Shown: positions 42,132-51,524, counted from the first letter of the stretch. The stretch is DNA of 64,000 nucleotides from Bradyrhizobium symbiodeficiens (GCF_002266465.3 NZ_CP029427.2:3722501-3786500); one strand, 5' to 3'. A program made the numbers and translations. The notes: generated by a model from the sequence alone, not told the origin.

Positions 42132-44186
42132 TCAGAGGTCCAGCACCTCGCGCACCTTCTGCGCCAGCTTGTCGCTCCTGTAGGGTTTTTGCAGCAGATG
42201 CACCCCGGCATCGAGCCGACCATGATGGACGATCGAGTTCTCGGTATAGCCCGAGGTGAACAGAACCCGAATGCCTGGGACGCTCTGTCCGATCCGCTCC
42301 GCGAGTTCACGTCCGGTCATGCCGCCAGGCATCACGACGTCCGTGAACAACAGATCGGGCGCTCCGGAACGCGAAACTTCCAGGAGCGCGGACGGTCCGT
42401 CGCCGGCCTCCGTCACCCGATAACCCAGGCGGCGCAATTGCTGGACGGCAAACATCCGCACATGAGGATCGTCCTCGACGACAAGGATGGATTCAGCGCC
42501 GGTCGCGGCGGGTTCCGGAGCCTGTGAAGACGGGACAGCGGTCGTCGTGCCGGCTTCGGCACGCGGCAAATAGATCTTGATGCACGTGCCGTGCCCGACT
42601 TCGCTGTAGACCTGGATGTGCCCGCCGGTCTGCTTGACGAAGCCGTAGACCATGCTGAGTCCGAGTCCCGTCCCCTTGCCGACCGGCTTGGTCGTGAAGA
42701 ACGGCTCGAAGATGCGGTCACGCATTTCCGGGGCGATGCCGCTGCCCGTGTCGGACAAGGCCATCATGACGTACTGCCCTGGATTGACCTCCAAGTTGTG
42801 CGCGGCATAATCGTCCGAGAGATCGACGTTGGCCGTCTCGATCGTCAGCTTGCCACCCTGCGGCATCGCATCGCGCGCATTGAGGACGATATTGAGAATG
42901 GCAGTCTCGGTTTGGCGGATATCGGCGGTCACGCTCCACAACGGCTTCGCAAGTCGAAGTTCGACTTCGACATTCTCGCCGATGGTACGCCGCAGCAGCG
43001 CGTTCATGTGCGTCACGACCTCATTCAGCTCGAACGTGCTGGGCTCGAGCGCCTGGCGGCGCGCGTAGGCGAGCATGAGTTGCGTCAGGCTCGCGCCGCG
43101 CTCGGCGGCGGCGATGATCGGCTCGACCAGCTTACGAAGATCGTCGCTCTTGATCTCATCCTTGAGGACCTCTGCGTTGCCGAGGACGACAGTCAGCAAA
43201 TTGTTAAAGTCATGGGCGATGCCGCCAGTCAACTGGCCGATCGCTTCCATCTTCTGCGCCTGTGCGAGTTGCGCTTCGATCCGCTTGCGGTCCGTGATGT
43301 CTTCCGTCAGGAAGGCGACGCCGCCGATGTTGCCGAGCGCATCGAACCAGGGGCGTACCTCCCAGCGCAGCCATTGCAGCCGTCCGTCGGATCTCGTGAA
43401 CGAATCCTCGTCGGCATGAAGTGTCTCGCCCGCAAGGGCGCGGCGGTGAATCGCGCGCCAGCGTTCCGGAATTTCGGGAAAGACTTCATAATGTGACAGC
43501 CCGCGCAGATCGCGTCCAATGAGACCGTAGTCGACCAGCCAGCGGTCGCTGTAGACGATGTAACGCAGCTCATTATCGAGCATCGCGATCGCGGCGGGCG
43601 AGTATTTGATGAAATATCTCAGGCGCTCCTCGCTCTCGCGCAAGGCTTCCGCTGCTCCTTGCTGGAGCGCTTCGAGGGTTCTGCGGCTGGAAACGTCCCT
43701 CACTGCAGCGATCGCGGCATGCCGGTCGGCTACGATGATCGGACTGATGCTGATCTCGGCCGGGAATTCCGTCGTGTCCTTACGACGCCCAGACAGCAGC
43801 AATCCACCACCCATCATTCGGGAGGTCGGCTTCCGGAAATAGGCTTTGATCTGATTGGAGTGTTCGCCGCGAAATCGTTCGGGGATCAGCACCTCGATCG
43901 AGCTGCCGACAAGCTCGTCGGGCGCGTATCCGAAAATGTCGGTGACACGATCACTGGCGAATTCGATCACGCCAGCCGCGCTGATCATGATAACGGCGTC
44001 CGGACTGGCCGCCAGGACTCCTCTGAACCTCGCTTCGCTTGCGCGCAAATCGGCCGCTGTGCGGTCTCGATGAGCGGGTCCCTGCCCCGATCTCAGGTTA
44101 CGCAGTCGCTGCCGAAGTCCGGCTCTGAGCGACCTCCCAGGCTTTTTTGGCGACTCGCCTTCGTCCTTGATATCCGGTGGACTCAA
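42132..44186 (-). CDS. PAS-PAS hybrid histidine kinase with C-terminal receiver
   Basis: 684 residues, soluble. Two PAS domains (about 45-170 and 185-300; RYFIKYSPAAIAMLDNELRYI, then GGVAFLTEDITDRKR), HisKA with GGIAHDFNNLLTVVLGNAEVL (His325), HATPase with LNARDAMPQGG, DTGSGIAPEM and GKGTGLGLSMVYGF, and a receiver with acceptor Asp616 (LLFTDVVMPGG). FixL-like and CckA-like proteins share this H-box, but no haem ligand pattern was identified. Start TTG 44186 behind AGGTGAG. No cognate regulator adjacent. It interrupts the conserved metG-tatD order. Confidence 0.9.
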   Translation of the reverse strand: MSPPDIKDEGESPKKPGRSLRAGLRQRLRNLRSGQGPAHRDRTAADLRASEARFRGVLAASPDAVIMISAAGVIEFASDRVTDIFGYAPDELVGSSIEVLIPERFRGEHSNQIKAYFRKPTSRMMGGGLLLSGRRKDTTEFPAEISISPIIVADRHAAIAAVRDVSSRRTLEALQQGAAEALRESEERLRYFIKYSPAAIAMLDNELRYIVYSDRWLVDYGLIGRDLRGLSHYEVFPEIPERWRAIHRRALAGETLHADEDSFTRSDGRLQWLRWEVRPWFDALGNIGGVAFLTEDITDRKRIEAQLAQAQKMEAIGQLTGGIAHDFNNLLTVVLGNAEVLKDEIKSDDLRKLVEPIIAAAERGASLTQLMLAYARRQALEPSTFELNEVVTHMNALLRRTIGENVEVELRLAKPLWSVTADIRQTETAILNIVLNARDAMPQGGKLTIETANVDLSDDYAAHNLEVNPGQYVMMALSDTGSGIAPEMRDRIFEPFFTTKPVGKGTGLGLSMVYGFVKQTGGHIQVYSEVGHGTCIKIYLPRAEAGTTTAVPSSQAPEPAATGAESILVVEDDPHVRMFAVQQLRRLGYRVTEAGDGPSALLEVSRSGAPDLLFTDVVMPGGMTGRELAERIGQSVPGIRVLFTSGYTENSIVHHGRLDAGVHLLQKPYRSDKLAQKVREVLDL

Positions 44187-44190
44187 TTCT

Positions 44191-44209
44191 CACCTATCCT
44201 GCCTAGGTG
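44191..44209. promoter_or_regulatory. Short dyad before the hybrid kinase gene
   Basis: CACCTA-N7-TAGGTG, a perfect 6-base dyad that also includes the ribosome-binding region of the kinase gene (minus strand). Could be an operator or translational control hairpin; no further support. Confidence 0.3.
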
Positions 44210-44334
44210 CGAAAAGCAGAGTCCGGCGCTCAAGTTGCATTGATCTGGATCAATGACACGGGCCGAATCGCGGGCGCGGCGTCCGTCGCGCGGCTAGGTG
44301 CCCATCTGAATACCTGTCAGCAAGAGGCTGCGCA

Positions 44335-44384
44335 GGTCCCGGCGTCCCACGCAAGCCCTTCGGGGCAAGCGTAAGGCCGGGACC
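44335..44384. terminator. Elaborate hairpin with UUCG tetraloop downstream of metG
   Basis: Outer 9-base stem GGTCCCGGC/GCCGGGACC (44335-44343, 44376-44384), inner stems ACGC/GCGT and GCCC/GGGC, closed by TTCG (44359-44362). A second hairpin ACCCGG-GCG-CCGGGT (44382-44396) lies next to the metG stop. Probably metG termination or a repeat-family palindrome of the genome. Confidence 0.5.
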
Positions 44385-44401
44385 CGGGCGCCGGGTCGTG
44401 T

Positions 44402-46390
44402 TTAAGCCGCGGGCTCGATGTAGCGCGGGAATGCCGGCGTCGGCGCCGGCAGCGTCGAGCCCGGCGCGATCCGCTTGTCCCCACCGAGCATCGCGAAAGT
44501 GCGCTCGGTCTCGGGAATACCGAGGCTGTCGAGCAGCAATCCCGAGGCGGTCGGCATCGCGGGCTGCGCCAGGATCGCGATCTGGCGCACGACTTCGGCG
44601 GTGACGTAGAGCACCGTCTTCTGCCTGACAGGATCGGTCTTGGCGAGCGCCCACGGCGCCTCGCCCGCGAAATAGCGGTTGGCCTCCGCGACCACGGCCC
44701 ACACGGCGTTGAGCCAGTGATGGATCTGTTGCGTCGCCATGGCCGCGCGGGACGCGGCGACCATGCCGTCGGCCATCGCCAAAATCGCCTTGTCGTTGTC
44801 GCTGAACTCGCCGGGCTCGGGCAGCACGCCGCTGAGCTGTTTTGCGATCATCGACAGCGAACGCTGCGCGAGGTTGCCTAGATCGTTGGCGAGGTCGGCG
44901 TTGATGCGCGCCACGATGGCCTCGTGGTTGTAATTGCCGTCCTGTCCGAACGGCACCTCGCGCAGGAAGAAATAGCGCACCTGGTCGACGCCGTACTGGT
45001 CGGCGAGGTTGAAGGGATCGACGACGTTGCCGACCGACTTCGACATCTTCTCGCCCCGGCTGAACAGGAAGCCGTGAGCATAGACCCGCTTCGGCAGCGG
45101 AATCCCGGCCGACAGCAGGAATGCCGGCCAGTACACCGCGTGGAAACGGATGATGTCCTTGCCGATGATGTGCACATCGGCCGGCCAATAGCGCCAGTTC
45201 TTGTCGTTCTCGTCGGGAAAGCCGACGCCGGTGATGTAGTTGGTCAGCGCGTCGACCCAGACATACATCACGTGCTCTTCGTCGCCGGGGACCTTGACGC
45301 CCCAATCGAATGTGGTGCGCGAGATCGAGAGATCACGCAGGCCGCCTTTGACGAAGCTCACCACCTCGTTCTTGCGGGAATCCGGCCCGATGAAGTCGGG
45401 CTGGTCCGCGTAAAGTTTCAACAGCTTGTCCTGGTAGGCCGACAGGCGGAAGAAATAGCTCTTCTCCTCGACCCATTCGACCGGCGTGCCCTGCGGGCCG
45501 AGCCGGACGCCGTCATCGTTCAAGCGCGTCTCGTCCTCGGCGTAATAGGCCTCGTCCCGCACGGAATACCAGCCGGCATAGACGTCGGCATAGATGTCGC
45601 CGTTCGCCTCCATGCGCCGCCAGATCTCCTGGCTGGAGCGATGATGCTGCTCCTCGGTGGTGCGAATGAAACGGTCGAACGAGACGTTCAGACGCTCGTC
45701 CATCTGCTTGAAGCGACCAGCATTGCGGGTTGCGAGGTCGGCTGCAGACATGCCCTCGCCGGCCGCCGTCTGCACCATCTTCTGACCGTGCTCGTCGGTG
45801 CCGGTCAGGAAGAACACGTCCTTGCCGTCGAGCCGCGCAAAGCGCGCCAGCACGTCGGTCGCGATCGCCTCATAGGCGTGGCCGATATGCGGGACGCCGT
45901 TGGGATAGGCGATGGCGGTCGTGATGTAGAAGACGTTGTCGCGCGCGGGTGCGGCAACGGGTGCGCGGACTTGCAGAGCTGCGACAGGCTTCGGCGCAGG
46001 CTGCACCTTAGGCTTCGACACTTTGGGCTTAACAGCCTCCCGCGGGGCAGCGACAGGGGTCGGCGTGGCGATCACCGCAGCCGCAGTCACCTTGGCCTTC
46101 CTGGCCACTTTCTTCGCAGGAGCTTTGGCCGGCTTCTTGACCGCTTTCTTCACCGTCTTCCTGGCGACGGCCGGCTTCTTGGCGGCCTGCTTGCTGGCCT
46201 TCTTTACCGTCTTCGCGGCGCTCTTCTTCACGCTCTTCCTGGCGGCAGCCTTCTTCGCCTTCGCGGCCTTCTTGCCCGTCTTGGCAGCTTTGCGCGCAAG
46301 CGCTTTCACAGCCTTCCTCGCGGCTTTCTTGACGGCTTTCTTCGCAGCCTTCTTCTTGCCCTTGGCGGTTTTCTTAGCTCGCGTTGCCAC
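44402..46390 (-). CDS. metG: Methionine-tRNA ligase with Lys/Ala-rich N-terminal extension
   Basis: Charges tRNA-Met. The catalytic part begins near residue 152 with NVFYITTAIAYPNGVPHIGH (class I HIGH), then FFLTGTDEHGQK, the zinc-less connective region and EKMSKSVGNVVDP (KMSKS). Total 662 residues against about 510-520 for the core, because residues 1 to about 150 form an added tail: some 100 residues of KKA/AKK/VKK repeats resembling histone H1 or AlgP, then a Pro/Ala/Val linker. GTG 46390 is preceded by AAAAGGA. The tail is in frame with no internal start that would exclude it in an obvious way, but a later start near 150 cannot be ruled out. Confidence 0.93.
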   Translation of the reverse strand: MATRAKKTAKGKKKAAKKAVKKAARKAVKALARKAAKTGKKAAKAKKAAARKSVKKSAAKTVKKASKQAAKKPAVARKTVKKAVKKPAKAPAKKVARKAKVTAAAVIATPTPVAAPREAVKPKVSKPKVQPAPKPVAALQVRAPVAAPARDNVFYITTAIAYPNGVPHIGHAYEAIATDVLARFARLDGKDVFFLTGTDEHGQKMVQTAAGEGMSAADLATRNAGRFKQMDERLNVSFDRFIRTTEEQHHRSSQEIWRRMEANGDIYADVYAGWYSVRDEAYYAEDETRLNDDGVRLGPQGTPVEWVEEKSYFFRLSAYQDKLLKLYADQPDFIGPDSRKNEVVSFVKGGLRDLSISRTTFDWGVKVPGDEEHVMYVWVDALTNYITGVGFPDENDKNWRYWPADVHIIGKDIIRFHAVYWPAFLLSAGIPLPKRVYAHGFLFSRGEKMSKSVGNVVDPFNLADQYGVDQVRYFFLREVPFGQDGNYNHEAIVARINADLANDLGNLAQRSLSMIAKQLSGVLPEPGEFSDNDKAILAMADGMVAASRAAMATQQIHHWLNAVWAVVAEANRYFAGEAPWALAKTDPVRQKTVLYVTAEVVRQIAILAQPAMPTASGLLLDSLGIPETERTFAMLGGDKRIAPGSTLPAPTPAFPRYIEPAA

Positions 46391-46501
46391 GACGAATTCC
46401 TTTTGTCGGCATCTCAAAAATCGGGAAACGAACCTGCGTCAGGTCGTTGTCTTGCGCATGATCGTTTCGGAAAACCGCTCCGCACTTTCCCGGCTCATGC
46501 T

Positions 46502-47548
46502 TCAGCGCGTCGCGTCCGCCAGCCAGCCGAACACCGAGAAAACCAAGGGCTTGCGCTCCAGATTGTAGGTTTCGGTGTCGCGCGCGGCGCGGACGATCTT
46601 TTCCCATACCTCGGCTAGGCGCGCAAGGCGCGGCAGGTTCTGGTTGGCATTGGCATCGTCCGCATGCAGGCGCTCCGCGATCCAGCGGTCGATGCCGTCG
46701 ATGAAGGCGCCGAGCGCGACGCGGTCGTTGGTGGGAAGCGAATCGCCGAGCGTGTGCAGTTCGCGCGGATCGACCTGCGGCAGTCGCGCCAACATCGCCG
46801 CCGTGCGCTGCTGCAGCTTCAGAGCATCGCCGCCGAGCAGCGTCAGCGCCCGTGCAACGCTGCCCTCGGAGGCCTCTGCGGCCTCACGCAGCGCAGGATC
46901 GTTCGGATCGAGCTCGGCTGCGGCCGCCGCCGCCCCGATCACGTCATTCGTGGCGAGCGATCGCAGGCGCAGCTTGCGGCAGCGCGACTGGATCGTGGCG
47001 AGTACGCGCGCGGGGGCGTGGCTCACCAGAAGGAACAGCGATTGCTGCGGCGGCTCCTCGAGAATCTTCAGAAGCGCGTTGGCCGCGTTCGGATTGAGTT
47101 CGTCGACGGTGTCGACGATGCAGACGCGCCAGCCTTCGGCCGCGGCAGTCGAGCCGAAGAAGCCGATGGTCTCGCGCGTCTCGTCCACGGTGATCACGGT
47201 GCGCATCACGCCGCGATCGTTGGCGGTACGCTCCAGCGTCAACAGGCCGCCATGCGAGCCGGCCGCCACCTGCCGCGCCACGGCGTCCTCAGGATCGATC
47301 GCGAGGTCTTCGGCGCGCTGCACGGCGGGCGCCAGCGGCTGGCTGTGGGCGAGCACGAAGCGCGCCATGCGATAGGCCAGCGTCGCTTTGCCGATGCCCT
47401 GCGGACCGCCGATCAGCCAGGCGTGCGGAATCCGCCCGCTGCGATAGGCCGCCAGCAGCGCGGTCTCGGCCTCGCGATGGCCGAACAGCTTCGATGTCTC
47501 GCGCGGATGCGGAATGGCGCTTTCACGTTCGGTCTGACGCGGGCTCAT
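46502..47548 (-). CDS. holB: DNA polymerase III delta' subunit
   Basis: Clamp-loader subunit, 348 residues. N-terminal AAA+ fold with FGHREAETALLAAYRSGRIPHAWLIGG and P-loop GGPQGIGKATLAYRMAR, sensor region WRVCIVDTVDELNPNAANALLKILEEPP, and SRCRKLRLR with the trans-acting Arg finger region. The expected zinc Cys cluster of active DnaX is absent, as in delta' proteins. ATG 47548 overlaps the tmk stop (ATGA). Typical tmk-holB-metG order. Confidence 0.94.
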   Translation of the reverse strand: MSPRQTERESAIPHPRETSKLFGHREAETALLAAYRSGRIPHAWLIGGPQGIGKATLAYRMARFVLAHSQPLAPAVQRAEDLAIDPEDAVARQVAAGSHGGLLTLERTANDRGVMRTVITVDETRETIGFFGSTAAAEGWRVCIVDTVDELNPNAANALLKILEEPPQQSLFLLVSHAPARVLATIQSRCRKLRLRSLATNDVIGAAAAAAELDPNDPALREAAEASEGSVARALTLLGGDALKLQQRTAAMLARLPQVDPRELHTLGDSLPTNDRVALGAFIDGIDRWIAERLHADDANANQNLPRLARLAEVWEKIVRAARDTETYNLERKPLVFSVFGWLADATR

Positions 47549-48231
47549 GCGGAGACCACCGAGGCTGGTGTGGGAAGGAGACGGTCACGCAGCACCGTCC
47601 AGACCCGGCCTGCGACCGTGTCAGGGTCGGAATTGGCGTCGATCAGCACGCAGCGCGCGGGATCGTCCGCGGCAATCTTGCGATAGGCCTCGCGCAAGCC
47701 CTGGTGAAAACCGAGCTTCTCGCCCTCGAACCGGTCGGGCGTGGCGCTGCCGCGGCGCGCGGCGGCGCGCTGCAGGCCGATCTCGACCGGCAAATCGAGG
47801 ACGATGGTGAGGTCCGGCTTGAGATCGCCGATCGTGACCCGCTGCATCGCGTTGATCAGGCTCTCAGGCACTTGGCCGAGGCTGCCCTGGTAGGCCCGTG
47901 TCGAGTCGGCGAAGCGGTCGCACAGCACCCAGGTGCCCTGGTTGAGCGCGGGCAGGATCACGGTGCGGACATGGTCGTCGCGCGCGGCGGCAAACAGCAG
48001 CGTCTCCGCCTCGGGGCCGAGCAGCCTGCCCATGCCCGACAGCACCAGATGACGCATGATCTCGGCGCCCGGCGAGCCGCCCGGCTCCCGCGTGACGCGG
48101 ATCCGCAGCTTTGCCGCCTTGAGGCGGTCGGCGAGCTTCTTGATCTGGGTCGACTTGCCCGTGCCCTCGCCGCCTTCAAAGGTTATGAAGCGTCCGCGTC
48201 CGGACGGCCGCTGTCCCGCGCGCTCACTCAT
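47545..48231 (-). CDS. tmk: Thymidylate kinase
   Basis: Phosphorylates dTMP to dTDP. 228 residues with P-loop FEGGEGTGKSTQIKKLADRL, the DR(F/Y) motif in LCDRFADSTRAYQG, REPGGSPGAE, and a LID region RRGSATPDRFEGE with basic residues. Complete. Its stop overlaps the holB start and its ATG lies two bases after the dac stop, so this is one transcription unit. Confidence 0.95.
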   Translation of the reverse strand: MSERAGQRPSGRGRFITFEGGEGTGKSTQIKKLADRLKAAKLRIRVTREPGGSPGAEIMRHLVLSGMGRLLGPEAETLLFAAARDDHVRTVILPALNQGTWVLCDRFADSTRAYQGSLGQVPESLINAMQRVTIGDLKPDLTIVLDLPVEIGLQRAAARRGSATPDRFEGEKLGFHQGLREAYRKIAADDPARCVLIDANSDPDTVAGRVWTVLRDRLLPTPASVVSA

Positions 48232-48233
48232 GA

Positions 48234-49496
48234 TCAGAGCTTCTCGGCGCCTGCGCGGAACATGCCGATCACGAGCTCGCTGGCGCCGTCGATCGCGCGT
48301 CGCACGGTTGAGCCGGTGCCGATGGCTTCGGCCGCATAGACCGGCGTCTCCACCGCGATGTTGCCGCTGCGCCAGACCCGGACCACGCCGACCTGCTGGC
48401 CGGCCTCGACCGGCGCCCGCACCGGGCCGCTATAGACGATACGCGCAATCAGCTTGTCGCTGCCGTTCTTGTGCACCATCACCTTCACCGGGGTCTTGGC
48501 GACGAGCTTAACCGAGCGGCTCTCGCCGCCGAACACCTTGGCGTAGCCGACGGGCTGCTCGGCCGCGATCAGCGTGCGGGTCTCGAAGTTGCGAAAACCC
48601 CATTCCAGCATCTTTTTGGCTTCGGTGGCGCGATCCTCGTGGTCTTCCAGACCATTGACGACCACGATCAGCCGCGTGCCGTTCTGCACGGCCGAGCCGA
48701 CCATGCCGTAGCCGCCTTCCTTGGTGTAGCCGGTCTTCAGCCCGTCTGCGCCTTCCATCGAATTGAGCAATGGATTGCGATTGAATTGGCGGATCTTGTT
48801 CCAAGTGTACTCCTTCTCGCCGAATAGTTTGTAGAACTCCGGAAAGTCCAGGATGATGTGCCGGGCGAGCACGCCGAGCTCGCGCACCGTCATCTTGTTG
48901 CCGGGGTCGGGCAGCCCATTGGAGTTGCCGAAAGTCGACTTGGTCATGCCGAGCTCGCGGGCGCGCTTGGTCATGAAGTCGGATGCGAAGATTTTCTCGT
49001 TGCCGGCCATGGCTTCGGCGAGCGCGATGCAGGCGTCGTTGCCGCTCTGGATGATCGCGCCGTGCAGGAGGTCGTCGACCGAGACCTTGCTGTTGATGGC
49101 CGCGAACATGGTCGAGCCGCCCGAGGGCGCCCCGCCCCTGCGCCAGGCGTTCTCGCTGATCCGGTATTCGTCGGTCAGCTTGATGTCGCCCTTCTTGATG
49201 GCATTGAAGACGACCTCGGCCGTCATCAGCTTCATCATGCTGGAGGGCGCGCGCAGCTCGTCGGCGTTCTTCTCGAACAGCACGCTGCCGCTGGAGGCCT
49301 CGATCAGGATCGCGGTCGGAGCATCGCCGTCGAAGCCGGCATCCTCCGTCTTCTTGGCACCCTGGACGCTCTGGTTGGCCGCATAGAGAGCCCCGCCCCA
49401 GCCGATCCCCGCCGCCACAGCGGCGGCGACAATCCCGCGCGCCATCGCTCCGGCGGTGAACCGGGTCCGACGGAACGAAAAAAGACGAAATGCCAT
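48234..49496 (-). CDS. D-alanyl-D-alanine carboxypeptidase (PBP5/6 type)
   Basis: Trims peptidoglycan pentapeptides. 420 residues with an N-terminal membrane/signal helix (AGAMARGIVAAAVAAGIGWGGALYA), S-x-x-K S86-M-M-K89, SGN 151-153 and KTG 254-256, then the C-terminal PBP5-like beta domain (VKLVAKTPVKVMVHKNGSDKL) and an amphipathic tail (RAIDGASELVIGMFRAG) expected to hold it on the membrane. ATG 49496 chosen over TTG two codons upstream. Named dacF or dacC in related genomes; symbol left open. Confidence 0.93.
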   Translation of the reverse strand: MAFRLFSFRRTRFTAGAMARGIVAAAVAAGIGWGGALYAANQSVQGAKKTEDAGFDGDAPTAILIEASSGSVLFEKNADELRAPSSMMKLMTAEVVFNAIKKGDIKLTDEYRISENAWRRGGAPSGGSTMFAAINSKVSVDDLLHGAIIQSGNDACIALAEAMAGNEKIFASDFMTKRARELGMTKSTFGNSNGLPDPGNKMTVRELGVLARHIILDFPEFYKLFGEKEYTWNKIRQFNRNPLLNSMEGADGLKTGYTKEGGYGMVGSAVQNGTRLIVVVNGLEDHEDRATEAKKMLEWGFRNFETRTLIAAEQPVGYAKVFGGESRSVKLVAKTPVKVMVHKNGSDKLIARIVYSGPVRAPVEAGQQVGVVRVWRSGNIAVETPVYAAEAIGTGSTVRRAIDGASELVIGMFRAGAEKL

Positions 49497-49647
49497 GGCC
49501 AAGCCCTGAGAGCGGCGTTCTAACAGTTGGAACCGGTGCGAACAACACAGGGCTGACGCCTGCCGTGAGATTGCACGATTCTCGCTGCGCCCCTATCGTG
49601 GTGTCTTATGTTTCTCGACCAAACCCCTGAAACAAGGCGGAAAAGCG

Positions 49648-50601
49648 ATGTCTTCCACCCGCGTGATCAAGGCCAACGGCATCGATCTCTTCATCCGCGA
49701 AGCCGGCCGGGGTCCGCTGGTGGTGCTGTGCCATGGCTGGCCGGAGCTGTCCTATTCCTGGCGCCACCAGATCCCCGCGCTGGCCGAAGCCGGGTTTCAT
49801 GTCGTCGCCCCCGACATGCGCGGCTATGGCCAGAGCTCGGCGCCGCCGGACGCCGCGGCATACTCGATCTTCGATACGGTCGGCGACGTCGTCGGCCTCG
49901 TGCGGGCGCTCGGTGAGACCAAGGCGATGGTGGTCGGCCATGATTGGGGCGCGCCGGTCGCCTGGCACGCGGCGCTGTTCCGGCCCGACATCTTCACGGC
50001 GGTGGCAGGCCTGAGCGTTCCGCCGCCGTTCCGCGGCCGCGGCAAGCCGCTCGACCTCTTGCGCCAGGGCGGCGTCACCAATTTCTACTGGCAGTACTTC
50101 CAGGCGCCCGGCGTCGCCGAGGCCGAGCTGGAACGCGACGTCGACCGCACCATGCGCATCGTGCTTGGGGGGCGCGGCCTCGCCGATCCCAGCGCCGCCA
50201 TGTTCGTGCAGGAGGGCAAAGGCTTCCTCGGCCACGCCACCACCGATGAGCCGCTGCCCGACTGGCTCGGCGAAGTTGACCTCGCCTATTTCACCGAAAG
50301 CTTCCGCAAGTCCGGCTTTCGCGGCGGGCTGAACTGGTACCGCAACCTCGACCGCAATTGGGAGCTGACGGCGCCCTGGCAGGATGCGCAGATCCGTCAG
50401 CCCTCGCTGTTCATCGCCGGCTCCAAGGACGCCGTCATTACCGGCTTGATTGGCGCCAAGCGCGTCAACGAGCTCGAGCGCGTGCTGCCCAACCTGAAGC
50501 GAAAGCTGATCATCGAGGGCGCCGGCCACTGGGTCCAGCAGGAACGGCCCGACGAGGTGAATGCGGCGCTGGTGAAATTCTTGAAGGAGAGTGCGGCCTA
50601 A
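49648..50601 (+). CDS. Alpha/beta hydrolase, soluble epoxide hydrolase type
   Basis: 317 residues. Oxyanion-hole motif CHGWPELSYSWRHQ (HGWP), nucleophile Asp in VVGHDWGAPVAWH, cap-domain Tyr in FRGGLNWYRNLDRNW, and catalytic His in IEGAGHWVQQERPDEV. These are the epoxide hydrolase residues: Asp as nucleophile and Tyr as epoxide activator. Cytoplasmic. It is inserted in the opposite orientation between the dac and rlpA genes; its TAA overlaps the rlpA stop by two bases. Confidence 0.92.
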   Translation: MSSTRVIKANGIDLFIREAGRGPLVVLCHGWPELSYSWRHQIPALAEAGFHVVAPDMRGYGQSSAPPDAAAYSIFDTVGDVVGLVRALGETKAMVVGHDWGAPVAWHAALFRPDIFTAVAGLSVPPPFRGRGKPLDLLRQGGVTNFYWQYFQAPGVAEAELERDVDRTMRIVLGGRGLADPSAAMFVQEGKGFLGHATTDEPLPDWLGEVDLAYFTESFRKSGFRGGLNWYRNLDRNWELTAPWQDAQIRQPSLFIAGSKDAVITGLIGAKRVNELERVLPNLKRKLIIEGAGHWVQQERPDEVNAALVKFLKESAA

Positions 50602-51524
50602 TAGAGCCCGCGGCCGCTCAGGATGCTGCGGGCCTCGGCAGCGCCGTCGGCCGACACGGGAGCGCTCTCCGCGGCGTAGCGGCGGTCTTCCTCATAGGAC
50701 ACGGCGCGGGCGTTGTGGACCGCCCGGCCCCGGCTGCGGCTCGAGGCCGACATTTCCGAGGTCGCATTGAGCGAAGCCATGTCGGCGGAAGTCGTGCCGA
50801 GATTATACGGCCGTCCCTCCGGCATCGGCACGTCGCCGCGAATGGCACCGCGGCTCGATCCCGGCAATTCCGGCACGAACGGCTTCGCCGAGGCGACCCG
50901 GACCATCGAGGGCGACGGCGCCGGAACGCCGGTGCGCAGGGTCGCCAGGAGCTGGCGGTCGTCGGAGCCTTCGAGCGGCGCCCGGCCGACATATTCGACG
51001 CGCACCCTGGCGACGCCATTGCCTTTGAATTCAAGCAGTTCGGCGGCCTTGTTCGAGACATCGATGAGGCGATTGCCGTGATAGGGGCCGCGGTCGTTGA
51101 CGCGCACGATCAGCGACTTGCCGTTCGAGATATTGGTCACCCGCGCATAGGACGGCATCGGCAGGGTCGGATGCGCCGCGGTCAGCGAGGTCATGTCGAA
51201 CACTTCGCCATTGGCGGTCAGGCGGCCGTGGAAGTCGTCGCCGTACCACGACGCCATGCCCTCGGCGCGGTAATTGACGTCCTCCTCCGGAACGTAAGTC
51301 TTGCCCCCCACGACGTAGGGCTTGCCGACGCGGTAGGTGCCGCCGCCCTTCGGGACCGGCTCCCCGAAAGCCACGACCCGGGGGCTCGAGGACACGCCGT
51401 ATTTCGGATCGACGCGGCTGGCGAACTTGTTGGACGAGGCGCAATTGGCCAGCGCAAGGCAGGTTGCGACCGCCGCAACACCACGTGCGGCCCGCAAAAC
51501 CGAATCTGACCGTCGGATCCCCAT
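50598..51524 (-). CDS. rlpA: RlpA-family septal ring lipoprotein/lytic transglycosylase
   Basis: 308 residues from ATG 51524. Signal peptide with lipobox LANC (LALANCASSNKFAS), then the double-psi barrel of RlpA: ASWYGDDFHGRLTANGEVFDM, SYARVTNISNGKSLIVRVND and RGPYHGNRLIDVSNKAAELL. No SPOR domain follows; the C-terminal 120 residues are low-complexity. RlpA proteins cleave naked glycan strands at the division site (Pseudomonas); lack of SPOR makes septal targeting uncertain. Head of the rlpA-dac-tmk block apart from the inserted hydrolase. Confidence 0.92.
   Translation of the reverse strand: MGIRRSDSVLRAARGVAAVATCLALANCASSNKFASRVDPKYGVSSSPRVVAFGEPVPKGGGTYRVGKPYVVGGKTYVPEEDVNYRAEGMASWYGDDFHGRLTANGEVFDMTSLTAAHPTLPMPSYARVTNISNGKSLIVRVNDRGPYHGNRLIDVSNKAAELLEFKGNGVARVRVEYVGRAPLEGSDDRQLLATLRTGVPAPSPSMVRVASAKPFVPELPGSSRGAIRGDVPMPEGRPYNLGTTSADMASLNATSEMSASSRSRGRAVHNARAVSYEEDRRYAAESAPVSADGAAEARSILSGRGLY

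Noticed and set aside
45936..46568. 210-codon plus-strand frame opposite the metG extension, looking like a membrane protein
   Set aside because: Its Phe/Leu/Ala richness is the mirror image of Lys/Ala codons in the metG tail; no ribosome-binding site.
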